A stretch of 39,272 nt of DNA from Alphaproteobacteria bacterium. GTDB lineage: Bacteria > Pseudomonadota > Alphaproteobacteria > Sphingomonadales > SMXR01. The stretch is taken from contig DAOWAS010000005.1 in the NCBI GenBank assembly GCA_030634465.1, positions 1-39,272 of the forward strand, in the 5' to 3' direction. The position numbers and the translations under genes are program-made. Shown piece by piece: positions 1-8,983 of this stretch (positions are counted from its first letter, which is position 1; each line of letters opens with the position of its first letter). The notes beneath the pieces were generated by a model. It had not been told where the DNA came from. It saw only the letters and a program-made list of their open reading frames with translations, and searched no databases.

Positions 1-657
1 AACCCCACCACCATGCAGCGTTCCCATGTACAAAAGTTGAAAGACATGGGGTCTGATATTTTCACAGTTTCATTTGATGCCGCAACACCTGACCTGTTTG
101 ACCGCACCCGTGGCAAGGGTGTGCAGTCGCCACACACATGGAAAAAATATTGGGAAATTATGGAAGACGCCAAGGACATTTTTGGTCCGAAAAAATTTGG
201 CGCACATATTATTATTGGCATGGGCGAAACCGAATTTGAAGCATTAAGCTTGGTTCAGCAAATTGTTGATATGGGCGGACACAGCCATATGTTCTGTTTC
301 TTCCCTGAAAAAGGCTCGCTTATGGATCATTTGCCAGCCACACCGCGCGACCAGTGGCGACGTGTTCAGCTAGCTCGTTACATGATCGATTATTGCGGTG
401 TTAAGGTTGAGCAAATGAGTTTTGATAGTGAAGGTCGGGTCACAGATTTTGGTCTGCCAAACAACGAAGTTAGCAATATTATCGATGCGGGCATTGCTTT
501 CCGCACATCTGGTTGCCCGGGCAAGTTCCAAGACGACATTTCAGCTTGTGACCGTCCTTATGGCGACAGCCCTGTTAGTGACCCTGCTAGCCTTCCATTC
601 CAGCCAAACAAAACTGACCTGCGTAAAATTCGTGGCCAACTGGGCATGAAAAAATAA
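1..657 (+). CDS. C-terminal part of radical SAM lipoate synthase-like protein (LipS1/LipS2 type), 5' truncated by window edge
   Basis: Frame open from base 1; radical-SAM-like barrel segment; C-terminal TSGCPG...CDRPYGDSP motif; directly upstream of lipoate ligase and an sHdr-LbpA cluster. Cannot distinguish LipS1 from LipS2. Confidence 0.7.
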   Translation, partial: NPTTMQRSHVQKLKDMGSDIFTVSFDAATPDLFDRTRGKGVQSPHTWKKYWEIMEDAKDIFGPKKFGAHIIIGMGETEFEALSLVQQIVDMGGHSHMFCFFPEKGSLMDHLPATPRDQWRRVQLARYMIDYCGVKVEQMSFDSEGRVTDFGLPNNEVSNIIDAGIAFRTSGCPGKFQDDISACDRPYGDSPVSDPASLPFQPNKTDLRKIRGQLGMKK

Positions 658-679
658 ATATAACTGTCGGGGGACAGGT

Positions 680-1786
680 GTGAGCAATGGTTCAAAAAAT
701 CCTTTAAGGGTAATATCCACCCCTGTGTATGAGGGGCGATATAATATTGCTCTGGGGCAAGCACTTATTGAAAGCCATAGCGAAGGGGCGTGCGGCGACA
801 CGCTGCGCTTTTTGCGTTTTTTACCAACTGCATTGGTGGGACGGCACCAAGACCTGTCACGCGAAGTTAATGTTAAAAATTGTCTGAAAAACAATGTCGG
901 TCTGGCGCGGCGTATAACTGGTGGCGGGGCAATTTATTTTGACCAAGGCCAGTTGGGTTGGGAGCTTGTTATTAGCCGCAAAACATTGGGCAATTTAAGT
1001 TTGGCTGAGGTTGCGGAAAAAGTATGCACTGCGGCGGCTAACGGCCTGTCCACGCTGGGTATTGAGGTTAAATACCGTCCGCGTAATGACCTTGAGGTTG
1101 ACGGTAAAAAAATAAGCGGTACGGGCGGTTTTTTTGATGGTGACACCCTGTTTTTCCAAGGTACTGTTTTGGTGGATATGAAACCCCAAGACATGGAGCA
1201 GGCGTTGAATGTGCCCCAAGCAAAATTGCGTAAAAAAGGCATAGCCAAGGCGGGCGACCGTATAACCACCATAAAAGCGCTGTTGGGCGACAAAACCCCG
1301 CCCATTGCCGATATAGAAAAGGCCGTGTTAGCGGGCATGGTTGACGGTTTTAATTTTGCGCCCACATCAGGCAAGTTTAGCACAGAAGAAGAGCGCTTGG
1401 CACAGGCCTGTTATGACGATGAAATAGGCACAGATGATTTTCTTTATGAAATTGACAGTCCAGACAAGGAACATAAAGTTTTCTCAGGAACCCACCAAAG
1501 TGCGGGCGGTACAATTACGTCGCACATTAGATTGGATGGCGCAAAAAATGACCGCATAAGAGAAGTGCTTATAACGGGCGACTTTTTTGTAACCCCGCCA
1601 CGGGTTATTTTAGATTTAGAAAGCAAGCTGCGCGGTCAGTGGGTTAAAGATGTTGAAAAAACCACCTTGGATTTTTTTGCTGAAAGCAATGTTGAGGTGA
1701 TGTCCGCCCAACCGCAAGATTTTATAATGTCTTTTGATGCCGCATTAAAAGGTGCATTAAAAGAAAAAGAGGATGCCTCAACATGA
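680..1786 (+). CDS. Lipoate-protein ligase, sLpl(AB)-like (LplA catalytic domain plus LplB-like C-terminal domain)
   Basis: 368 aa, GTG start; ARRITGGGAIYFDQGQLGWE and RPRNDLEVDGKKISGTGGFFDGDTLFFQGTVLVD are lipoate/biotin ligase motifs; context with lbpA. Confidence 0.8.
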   Translation: MSNGSKNPLRVISTPVYEGRYNIALGQALIESHSEGACGDTLRFLRFLPTALVGRHQDLSREVNVKNCLKNNVGLARRITGGGAIYFDQGQLGWELVISRKTLGNLSLAEVAEKVCTAAANGLSTLGIEVKYRPRNDLEVDGKKISGTGGFFDGDTLFFQGTVLVDMKPQDMEQALNVPQAKLRKKGIAKAGDRITTIKALLGDKTPPIADIEKAVLAGMVDGFNFAPTSGKFSTEEERLAQACYDDEIGTDDFLYEIDSPDKEHKVFSGTHQSAGGTITSHIRLDGAKNDRIREVLITGDFFVTPPRVILDLESKLRGQWVKDVEKTTLDFFAESNVEVMSAQPQDFIMSFDAALKGALKEKEDAST

Positions 1787-2484
1787 AGGTGCTTTCAATT
1801 ATTCAACATACATCTGCTGAGTATCTAGGTCTTATGGAAGACCATTTAGAAGGTCGGCAAATTCGTTTTAAATATTACCGCCCATTTGTTGAGGGCAACC
1901 CCATGCCCGACCGTGATGCTTTCGGCGATGGTCTTATATTGCTGGGTGGCGGGCCGTGGGGTGCGGCGGGCAGCCGTGATATTCCCACTTTGGCAGAGGA
2001 AGTAGCAGTGACCAGAAGTTGCCTGATGCAGGGCAAGCCCATTATCGCCATTGGCTTGGGGGCAATAATTTTAGCCATTGCCGCAGGTGGTTCGGCAAAA
2101 CCAGCACCGCTAACCTTTAGCGTTGGCGAGGCCAGACGAATTAAGGACGATGCCCTAAACGGATATTTACCCGAAGTGTTCCCCCATGTTGTTTACATGA
2201 AAGACGCGCCAGTTTTACCAGATTATGCTGAAATTTTGGCGGTTGATGAGGCGGGTGAACCTGCGGTTTTTCAAATTGGCGAAAATGCATTTGGCTTTAT
2301 TGGTCACCCCGGAACCAAACCTGCAATTGCTGAAGACCTGTTTATGGAATTTGAAGAAATTCCTGAAAATTCTGCGGCAGTTCTCGATTCGTTAAACATC
2401 AAAAAGGTGGATATAGAGGACGCTTTAATACCCATAATGACAGGGCTTATTCAAAAGACAGGGCTTATGGGGCGGGGCAATTAA
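1783..2484 (+). CDS. Class I glutamine amidotransferase-like protein, probably catalytically inactive
   Basis: GATase-1-like fold signature (ILLGGGPWGA, PIIAIGLGA, GFIGHPGTKP) but the nucleophile position is Gly; ATGA overlap with the ligase gene. Confidence 0.65.
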   Translation: MKVLSIIQHTSAEYLGLMEDHLEGRQIRFKYYRPFVEGNPMPDRDAFGDGLILLGGGPWGAAGSRDIPTLAEEVAVTRSCLMQGKPIIAIGLGAIILAIAAGGSAKPAPLTFSVGEARRIKDDALNGYLPEVFPHVVYMKDAPVLPDYAEILAVDEAGEPAVFQIGENAFGFIGHPGTKPAIAEDLFMEFEEIPENSAAVLDSLNIKKVDIEDALIPIMTGLIQKTGLMGRGN

Positions 2485-2742
2485 GTGTCTGATATTGTTG
2501 CGTTAATGTGATTAAGTTGCATGTTTTTTAATTTTTTTGTTTCAATATGTCAATTATTACTTTAGATTATTCTAATAAACAAAACTCACGTTCCTGTTTT
2601 ATTAAGTAGTACCAACGTTTTTTTAATATTTACCTGAGATAATGTTTAGCCTCAGGCTCATTTAAACGGCCTTAAAACAGGGTAGGGTTAGTAACAAAGA
2701 ATAAGAAATTTGAATAAATATAGGGAATTAAGGGGCTAATTT
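2485..2742. promoter_or_regulatory. AT-rich intergenic leader, likely promoter/operator region of the dsrE-shdr operon
   Basis: 258-bp noncoding gap in an otherwise tightly packed cluster; contains inverted repeats TTAGA-N4-TCTAA (2562-2575) and CCTGAG-N12-CTCAGG (2633-2656). Confidence 0.45.
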
Positions 2743-3120
2743 ATGTCAGACAAACTAATTATTGTTATTGCAAATACCGATCCAAGAAATGGCGAAGAAC
2801 TAGGCGCGCCGATTTTTCAGGCAACTGTTGCCGCCGCGATGGAATATGAGGTCGATGTTATTTTTACCGCCACAGCTGGCAAATTGATGAAAAAAGGCGT
2901 GGCTGAGAAGCTTTTTATTAAAGAAGGCTCTCCAAAATCAGTATATGAATTTATTAAAGATGCCCACGAAGCTGGCGCAAAAATGTACTGCTGTTCACCT
3001 AACCTAGACCTTTTCGACATGACTGTTGATGACCTGATACCAGAATGCGAAGGCGTTGTTGGTGGTGCGCATCTTATTGAAGAGATTATGGAAGAAGATT
3101 GTAAAGTTCTAACATACTAA
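2743..3120 (+). CDS. DsrE-family sulfurtransferase
   Basis: 125 aa; DsrE/F-like fold with YCCSPNLDLF Cys segment; first gene before shdrC1. Confidence 0.8.
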   Translation: MSDKLIIVIANTDPRNGEELGAPIFQATVAAAMEYEVDVIFTATAGKLMKKGVAEKLFIKEGSPKSVYEFIKDAHEAGAKMYCCSPNLDLFDMTVDDLIPECEGVVGGAHLIEEIMEEDCKVLTY

Positions 3121-3163
3121 TCTTTAGCTTGACGGCTTAACAATAAAATTGAGGAAATGCCAA

Positions 3164-3919
3164 TTGTCACATTCTCATTCATCTAGAGTTCAAAAGCATA
3201 TCGGTGATCCGATCTCTGAAAAACCTGCGGTAGATCAGGAGTTTTTAGAGGAAATTTTCAATGACATTCAGTCAGATTTTCGTTTTGATCACGAATTAAA
3301 TGGTTGTTTAAATTGTGGAATTTGCACAGCCACTTGCCCTGCGGCGCATTATTACGACTTTAGCCCAAGGGAAATGGTTCAGCTTTTGTGGACAGAAAAC
3401 TTGGAAGGCATTTACGATGCCATGCAGGAAAAAATTTGGGCCTGCGCCCAGTGTTATACCTGTGCGGCACGTTGTCCGTTTAAAAACTCTCCTGGTGGCT
3501 TAATTATGTTGATGCGTGAAACAGCAATTAAGCACGGCATGGAGAGTGCCAAGAGCGTTTTACGCCCATTTAGCCGTGTTATGTTGAAGCTGATATCAAC
3601 AGGCAACCAGTTGGCACCTGACATGATTACCCCTGATCACTTTCCCGATTGGGGTCCAAATATTTCCAAGGTTGATGCCCCTCTGAAATTGTTGCGTAAG
3701 GCCATTCCAATGGCAACGCTAAACACCACCGCAACCGCATGGGAAGTAAACCTGAAAACATCTATCGAGCTATACACAATTTGGGAAGAGACAGGCGTTC
3801 TAGACCAGTTGGAAACAATTGATGAAAACTTGTTCGATGTGATTGTGGATATTATGGACGAAAAGCGCGAAGATTTAGAAGATTGGGAAGATGAGCAAGA
3901 AGACGAGAACGACGAATAG
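3164..3919 (+). CDS. shdrC1: sHdrC1, heterodisulfide reductase subunit C-like 4Fe-4S protein
   Basis: Two 4Fe-4S motifs CLNCGICTATCP and CAQCYTCAARCP; TTG start at 3164 preferred (GAGG at 3151) over the ORF-track start 3149; gene order. Confidence 0.85.
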   Translation: MSHSHSSRVQKHIGDPISEKPAVDQEFLEEIFNDIQSDFRFDHELNGCLNCGICTATCPAAHYYDFSPREMVQLLWTENLEGIYDAMQEKIWACAQCYTCAARCPFKNSPGGLIMLMRETAIKHGMESAKSVLRPFSRVMLKLISTGNQLAPDMITPDHFPDWGPNISKVDAPLKLLRKAIPMATLNTTATAWEVNLKTSIELYTIWEETGVLDQLETIDENLFDVIVDIMDEKREDLEDWEDEQEDENDE

Positions 3920-3937
3920 GTCGCTCTCGTTTTTTTT
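3903..3937 (+). terminator. Terminator-like hairpin plus T8 spanning the shdrC1 stop codon (intra-operonic)
   Basis: ACGAGAACGAC - GAATAG - GTCGCTCTCGT (11-bp stem, one A.C mismatch) followed by T run 3930-3937. Confidence 0.6.
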
Positions 3938-3960
3938 ATTTTTAAAGCTAGGAGAACATT

Positions 3961-5313
3961 ATGGCTGATAAACATGATGGAGATGAGCGCTTTACCGGAC
4001 ACGGTGCAGAATGGCGCGATAGCAATCTTTCACAGGAAGATGCACAGGTAGCAACCGCTTGGGTTGAGCAAAAAATTGACCGCAGGTCTATGCTTACCAA
4101 CAAGGACCGCGTTGAAGATGTGCGCGATATTATGTGGCAGTTGGAAAAAGACGGCGAAATTGTTGTTCACAGAATTAAAGATGAGCACAACCCTGTTGTC
4201 GTAAAGACCCTGTTTGGTTGGGATAAAAAAATCCCTACAAACCAGTTGTGGCACCATAAGTCATGCGGTCAGTGCGGTAACATTCCCGGCTATCCGACAT
4301 CATTGCTATGGCTGATGAACGAAATGGGTATTGAATATTTGGACGAAACTGACCAAACATCATGCACCGCGTGGAACTATCATGGTTCGGGCATTGGTAA
4401 CATGGTTTCATTGGCGGCGGTGTTTTTGCGCAATTTCCATCAGGCTTATATGTCTGCGAAAGCTATGGGCTTGCCAGAGGGGCATTTCTATCCGCTAGTT
4501 CATTGCGGGACATCTTTTGGTAACTATAAAGAAGTGCGGGGCTATTTGCTGCACTCTGCCGAGTTGCGCGAGCAAGTTAAGAACATTCTAGGCAAGCTTG
4601 GTCGTTTGGTTGACGGCAAGCTGCTTATACCTGAAGAGATTGTGCATTATTCGGAATGGGTACATGTGATGCGCGGCGAAATTGCCAAGCGTCAGGTTGT
4701 GGACACTAGTAAAATTCGTGCCACCATTCACCCTGCTTGTCATGTTTACAAAATGGTTCCTGAAGATGTTGTTTATGATAACGATGTGCTGGGTGGTAAC
4801 CGTGTTGCTGTGTCTACGGGCATTATGGAAGCGTTGGGCACTAACGTTATTGATTATTCAACATGGTATGACTGTTGTGGTTTTGGTTTCCGTCACATTA
4901 TTTCAGAGCGCGAATTTACCCGTTCTTACGCCATTGACAGAAAAATTAAAGTTGCTGTGGAAGAGGCCAATTCAGATATAATGATCGGCCATGATACTGG
5001 CTGTATTACCACGCTGGATAAAAACCAGTGGATTGGTAAAGCTGTGGGCAAAGACTATGAATTGCCCGTTATGGCTGATTGTCAGTTTGCGGCTTTGGTT
5101 TGCGGTGCTGACCCATTTAAAATTGTGCAATTGCATTGGCATGCCTCGCCAGTTGAAAAGCTGTTGGCAAAACTTGGCATTGACTGGGACGAGAAAAAGG
5201 CAGGGTTTGAGGCTTATTTAAAAGAAGTTGAAGCTGGTAATCAGGAAAATTTGTATGACCCGCGTAAGCGTATTACGTCAGGTCCAGGATATAAAAGGAT
5301 TGAACAAAAATGA
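3961..5313 (+). CDS. shdrB1: sHdrB1, heterodisulfide reductase subunit B-like (Cys-rich CCG-type)
   Basis: HKSCGQCGNIPGYP, HPACHVYKM, WYDCCGFGF Cys motifs; position between shdrC1 and shdrA; AGGAG SD. Confidence 0.85.
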   Translation: MADKHDGDERFTGHGAEWRDSNLSQEDAQVATAWVEQKIDRRSMLTNKDRVEDVRDIMWQLEKDGEIVVHRIKDEHNPVVVKTLFGWDKKIPTNQLWHHKSCGQCGNIPGYPTSLLWLMNEMGIEYLDETDQTSCTAWNYHGSGIGNMVSLAAVFLRNFHQAYMSAKAMGLPEGHFYPLVHCGTSFGNYKEVRGYLLHSAELREQVKNILGKLGRLVDGKLLIPEEIVHYSEWVHVMRGEIAKRQVVDTSKIRATIHPACHVYKMVPEDVVYDNDVLGGNRVAVSTGIMEALGTNVIDYSTWYDCCGFGFRHIISEREFTRSYAIDRKIKVAVEEANSDIMIGHDTGCITTLDKNQWIGKAVGKDYELPVMADCQFAALVCGADPFKIVQLHWHASPVEKLLAKLGIDWDEKKAGFEAYLKEVEAGNQENLYDPRKRITSGPGYKRIEQK

Positions 5314-6347
5314 CAAAACCTATCCTAGTAGTTGGTGGCGGCCCCGCAGGTTTGGCGGCAGCACATTCACTATCAGCACTTGGCAAAAAGGTCGTGCTGG
5401 TTGAAAAGGAAGATAAGCTGGGTGGCGCACCTATTTTGTCTGGCTATGCAAAACTGGTTCCCTCTGGTGAGTGGGCCAAAGACGCTATTGGCGGCATGGT
5501 CAAACGGGTTGAAGACAGCAAGATGATTGATGTGCGTTTAAGCACAACGGTTAGCGAGTTGTCTGGCGACACTGGCAATTTTACCGCCAAGCTTTCATCG
5601 GGTGATGAGGTAAACGCAGCAGCCACGGTTATGTGTACAGGCTTTACCCATTTTGACAGTGTTAATAAGCCAGAATGGGGCTTTGGAACACATCAAGATG
5701 TTGTGACAACCACACAGGTTGAACAAATGATTTCATCTGGCAAGGGTGTTCGTTGCCCGTCGGATGACCGTAAGCCAAAGCGCGTTGCTATTTTGCTTTG
5801 CGTTGGTTCTCGTGACCGTCAAATTGGTCGTGAATGGTGTTCGAAAATTTGTTGTTCAGTTTCAGCAAATATCGCTATGGAAATTCGCGAAGAATTGCCA
5901 GATTGTCATGTGTATATTTATTATATGGACATTCGTACCTTTGGTCTTTTGGAAACTAAATATTACTGGAAAAGCCAAGAAGAATTTAAGGTTAAATACA
6001 TCAAGGCGCGTATTGCCGAGGTTACATCAAATGGTGAACAGTTGATTGTTAAGGGTGAAGATACGCTGGTTAAGCGTCCTATCACCATTCCGTTCGACAT
6101 GGTTGTTCACGCTGTGGGCATGGACCCTAATGTTGATAACCGTGTTTTATCTGAAAGCTTTGATGTTGATCTTGAACCACACGGCTTTATTGATCGCGCT
6201 GATAGCTACGGTGTTGTTGGTGCCACATCACGTGATGGCGTGTTTGTAGCGGGTTCTGCCACAGGGCCAGAAACCATTGACGACAGTATTGCCCAAGGTA
6301 AAGCCGCGGCAATGTCAGCGCTTGAATGTATTCAGGCTACAAAATAG
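5310..6347 (+). CDS. shdrA: sHdrA, FAD-dependent heterodisulfide reductase subunit A-like
   Basis: N-terminal GGGPAGLAAAHSL Rossmann motif; CVGSRD...CSKICCSVSANIAMEI HdrA signature; 4-nt overlap with shdrB1. Confidence 0.9.
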   Translation: MTKPILVVGGGPAGLAAAHSLSALGKKVVLVEKEDKLGGAPILSGYAKLVPSGEWAKDAIGGMVKRVEDSKMIDVRLSTTVSELSGDTGNFTAKLSSGDEVNAAATVMCTGFTHFDSVNKPEWGFGTHQDVVTTTQVEQMISSGKGVRCPSDDRKPKRVAILLCVGSRDRQIGREWCSKICCSVSANIAMEIREELPDCHVYIYYMDIRTFGLLETKYYWKSQEEFKVKYIKARIAEVTSNGEQLIVKGEDTLVKRPITIPFDMVVHAVGMDPNVDNRVLSESFDVDLEPHGFIDRADSYGVVGATSRDGVFVAGSATGPETIDDSIAQGKAAAMSALECIQATK

Positions 6348-6361
6348 GAAACACAAACTAA

Positions 6362-7249
6362 ATGGCGTCATTAGGCAGCATATTTGGAGGTAAGGGCAAA
6401 AGCCCTGTGCAGGAGGCCACCTTGGAACGTCCAAGGTTGGAGCTGTCTGGCCCCACATTGACCAGTGCCTTTGAAACCCTAACCACCATAAGTGAAGAGC
6501 ATGGCGGCATTGAAAAATATGTTGATGCTCTGAAACTGAAGTCTGAGCTGTTCAAAGAAGTGTTTGAAAAAGGTGCTGACACCCCGCTTGAGCCTGCCAT
6601 TATGAAGGGCATTTCGTTGGTTATGCCAACAGTGCGCCGGCGTATCGGCATTTATTTGGATGATGGTGAGAAGTTTGAAGTGTTGCGTAGTGCCATTTCT
6701 GGCCTGTTAGATGGCATGGATAATACCCGCACCACTGATGCTCGCATGGCGGCATTTTGTGCCTGTTTTCCTGAGGACAAAGCCCATCGCTGGGTGAAAG
6801 ACCTTGGTTCTGAAATTTTGCACAACACTGATCTGGAGCGTTACCCACAAATGAACCGTTGGATGTGGGATAAAACTTCAAACACTGGAATGTTACGTGA
6901 AATTTGGTACGACGATAACATCGACCATATTACTTTGGATATTCCTGATGGCTACGGCACATTTATTATGTTGCGTGAAGAAATAGCGCAATTTTTAAGT
7001 GGCAACGGAATTTATAAAGACATGTTCTATTATATTGATCTGCTGTTTGCTCAGGTTTACAGCGATTATATTACAGCACAGGGTGGCACATATTTGCGGG
7101 CGGATTTTTCCACCCCAGATGACCCAATGGAACACACCCGCAGGCTTTTGGGATTAGATGTGGTTCGCTATAAAAACCACCCAAATGCAGAAGACGCAGA
7201 TGAAGAGCAAACAGTTACTTTAATAGACACTAAACTTTTGATGAGTTGA
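6362..7249 (+). CDS. Hypothetical protein of sHdr clusters (the 'hyp' gene between shdrA and shdrC2)
   Basis: 295 aa; syntenic position equals 'hyp' in described shdrC1B1AhypC2B2 clusters. Confidence 0.75.
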   Translation: MASLGSIFGGKGKSPVQEATLERPRLELSGPTLTSAFETLTTISEEHGGIEKYVDALKLKSELFKEVFEKGADTPLEPAIMKGISLVMPTVRRRIGIYLDDGEKFEVLRSAISGLLDGMDNTRTTDARMAAFCACFPEDKAHRWVKDLGSEILHNTDLERYPQMNRWMWDKTSNTGMLREIWYDDNIDHITLDIPDGYGTFIMLREEIAQFLSGNGIYKDMFYYIDLLFAQVYSDYITAQGGTYLRADFSTPDDPMEHTRRLLGLDVVRYKNHPNAEDADEEQTVTLIDTKLLMS

Positions 7250-7256
7250 TAAAATT

Positions 7257-8036
7257 ATGCCTATTCATGAAAAATCGCTGATCCGCCCAGAAAATCTAGT
7301 TACCCATGACCAGTTGGTTATTGATGGTGTTGATGTTTCTGGTCACTGGAGCACCTTTATCGAAACAAGGGTGGTGAAGGACTATAATGAAGACATGCAA
7401 GATGAAATTGCAGCCCTAGCAGGTGGTGAAAATATTCACCGTTGCTGGCAGTGTGGCTCTTGTACCAATGCCTGCACGATCAATGCGGAAAACCCTGATT
7501 TTAATCCGCGTTATTGGATTTATCTAATACGCATGGGTATGGAAAGCGAACTTTTGCGCGATAAAGATATTATTTGGCAATGTGTTTCTTGTAATAAATG
7601 CACCTCGGCCTGCCCGCGTGATGTGGTGCCAGAAGGCGTTATGAAAGCTACAGCCCACTGGTTGGAGCTAAAAGGTCACACAGAAAAGTCATCATCCACA
7701 ATTTTTGACGAAGTGTTTTCAGAACAGGTTTTTGCCACTGGTAAAATTGAAGAAAGCAGAACCATGCGCCGCTTTTTCAGCCGCACTGGTCAGCCATTAA
7801 TGCCAAGTTGGTTTGTTGAGTTTATGAAAAGGCTTATCCGTTATTTGCCAGTAAAAATGCTTATGCACATGGGATTAGCCACTGTATTTACTCCCAAAAC
7901 CAAAAAATGGGATAAGGCCAGAGATGCTATTGAGGAATATGTAGCTGAGAAAAAAGCTGCTGACAGAAAAGCCCTTGGTTTAGATAAATTAATAGAACAA
8001 GCGAAGCAGGAAGTTAACAACATTGCTGCTGAATAG
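7257..8036 (+). CDS. shdrC2: sHdrC2, 4Fe-4S heterodisulfide reductase C-like protein
   Basis: CWQCGSCTNACTINAENPDFNPRYWIYLIRMG and CVSCNKCTSACP motifs. Confidence 0.85.
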   Translation: MPIHEKSLIRPENLVTHDQLVIDGVDVSGHWSTFIETRVVKDYNEDMQDEIAALAGGENIHRCWQCGSCTNACTINAENPDFNPRYWIYLIRMGMESELLRDKDIIWQCVSCNKCTSACPRDVVPEGVMKATAHWLELKGHTEKSSSTIFDEVFSEQVFATGKIEESRTMRRFFSRTGQPLMPSWFVEFMKRLIRYLPVKMLMHMGLATVFTPKTKKWDKARDAIEEYVAEKKAADRKALGLDKLIEQAKQEVNNIAAE

Positions 8037-8050
8037 GAGACTTCGCCGTT

Positions 8051-8983
8051 ATGGATAATAAAGATAAATATAAAAAGGTAGCTTACTATCCAGGTTGTGC
8101 GCTGGAGGGAACCGCGCACGCCTATGACAGTTCAACAAGAGAAGTTGGCAAGGCATTGGGTTTGGAGTTGGAAGAGGTTGAAAACTGGAACTGTTGCGGT
8201 GCAATGGAAGTTAAAAACGTAGACACCAAGTTGCAAACATATCTGTCTTCACGGGTGCTATCTATTGCCGCTAATGAAATGAAGCACGATGTGGTGATGG
8301 CGCCATGTAACGGTTGTTATCATAATTTGAAAAAAGCCGAGTATGACCTTGCTGAGGATGATGCATCGGTTGAGGTGGTGGAAAAGCTGTCTACAAAGGC
8401 TGGTCACGAAACGTACAAAGCAGGACAAATAGAAACTATTCATGCGCTGGACTGGATTAAAAAAGCTGTTGGCGAAGAAGAGTTAGAGAAAAAAATCGAG
8501 AACTCGTTACAAGGTCTGAAAGTAGCTAACTATTATGGTTGCATGTACACCCGCCCAAGGCATATTTTCCCTGAAAAAGACCAAGGTGAGGGAAGTGAGA
8601 GCATTGATAAGCCCCATTATATGGATGATCTTTTAGCTGTAGCTGGTGCTGAGAATGTTGAGTTCCCACTAAAAACAGCGTGTTGTGGCGGTGCGCACAC
8701 ACTATCTGATAGCGATATGTCCACCAAGCTGGTGTTGAACATTTTGCAAGCGGCTGAGGCATCAGGTGCTGAGGTAATAGCAACCGAATGCCCAACTTGC
8801 CACAGTGGTTTGGAAATGCACCAAGTGAGAGCCGAAAAAGAACTTGGCATTAAAACCAATGTTAAAATTATGTATTTTACGCAGTTGCTAGGCGTTGCTT
8901 TAGGTATGAGCAAAAGAAAAGTAAGCATTCATGAAAATGTTTCTGACGGCTCCAAGCTACTTAAAGAAAAGGGTATTGGGTGA
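8051..8983 (+). CDS. shdrB2: sHdrB2, heterodisulfide reductase subunit B-like (two CCG domains)
   Basis: YYPGCALEGTA, WNCCGAMEVKN, CNGCYHNL, CCGGAHTLSD, ECPTCHSGLEM. Confidence 0.9.
   Translation: MDNKDKYKKVAYYPGCALEGTAHAYDSSTREVGKALGLELEEVENWNCCGAMEVKNVDTKLQTYLSSRVLSIAANEMKHDVVMAPCNGCYHNLKKAEYDLAEDDASVEVVEKLSTKAGHETYKAGQIETIHALDWIKKAVGEEELEKKIENSLQGLKVANYYGCMYTRPRHIFPEKDQGEGSESIDKPHYMDDLLAVAGAENVEFPLKTACCGGAHTLSDSDMSTKLVLNILQAAEASGAEVIATECPTCHSGLEMHQVRAEKELGIKTNVKIMYFTQLLGVALGMSKRKVSIHENVSDGSKLLKEKGIG

Noticed and set aside
541-894. Long antisense ORFs in the track (e.g. 541-894 minus, 934-1383 minus, 20296-20700 plus, 25482-25871 minus)
   Set aside because: They lie opposite well-supported genes, with compositionally odd translations and no recognisable domains; treated as shadow ORFs.
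3164-8983. HdrABC-type genes as evidence of methanogenesis or energy-conserving electron bifurcation
   Set aside because: The duplicated HdrB/HdrC, short HdrA, DsrE and LbpA context fits the bacterial sHdr sulfur-oxidation type, not methanogen Hdr-Mvh.
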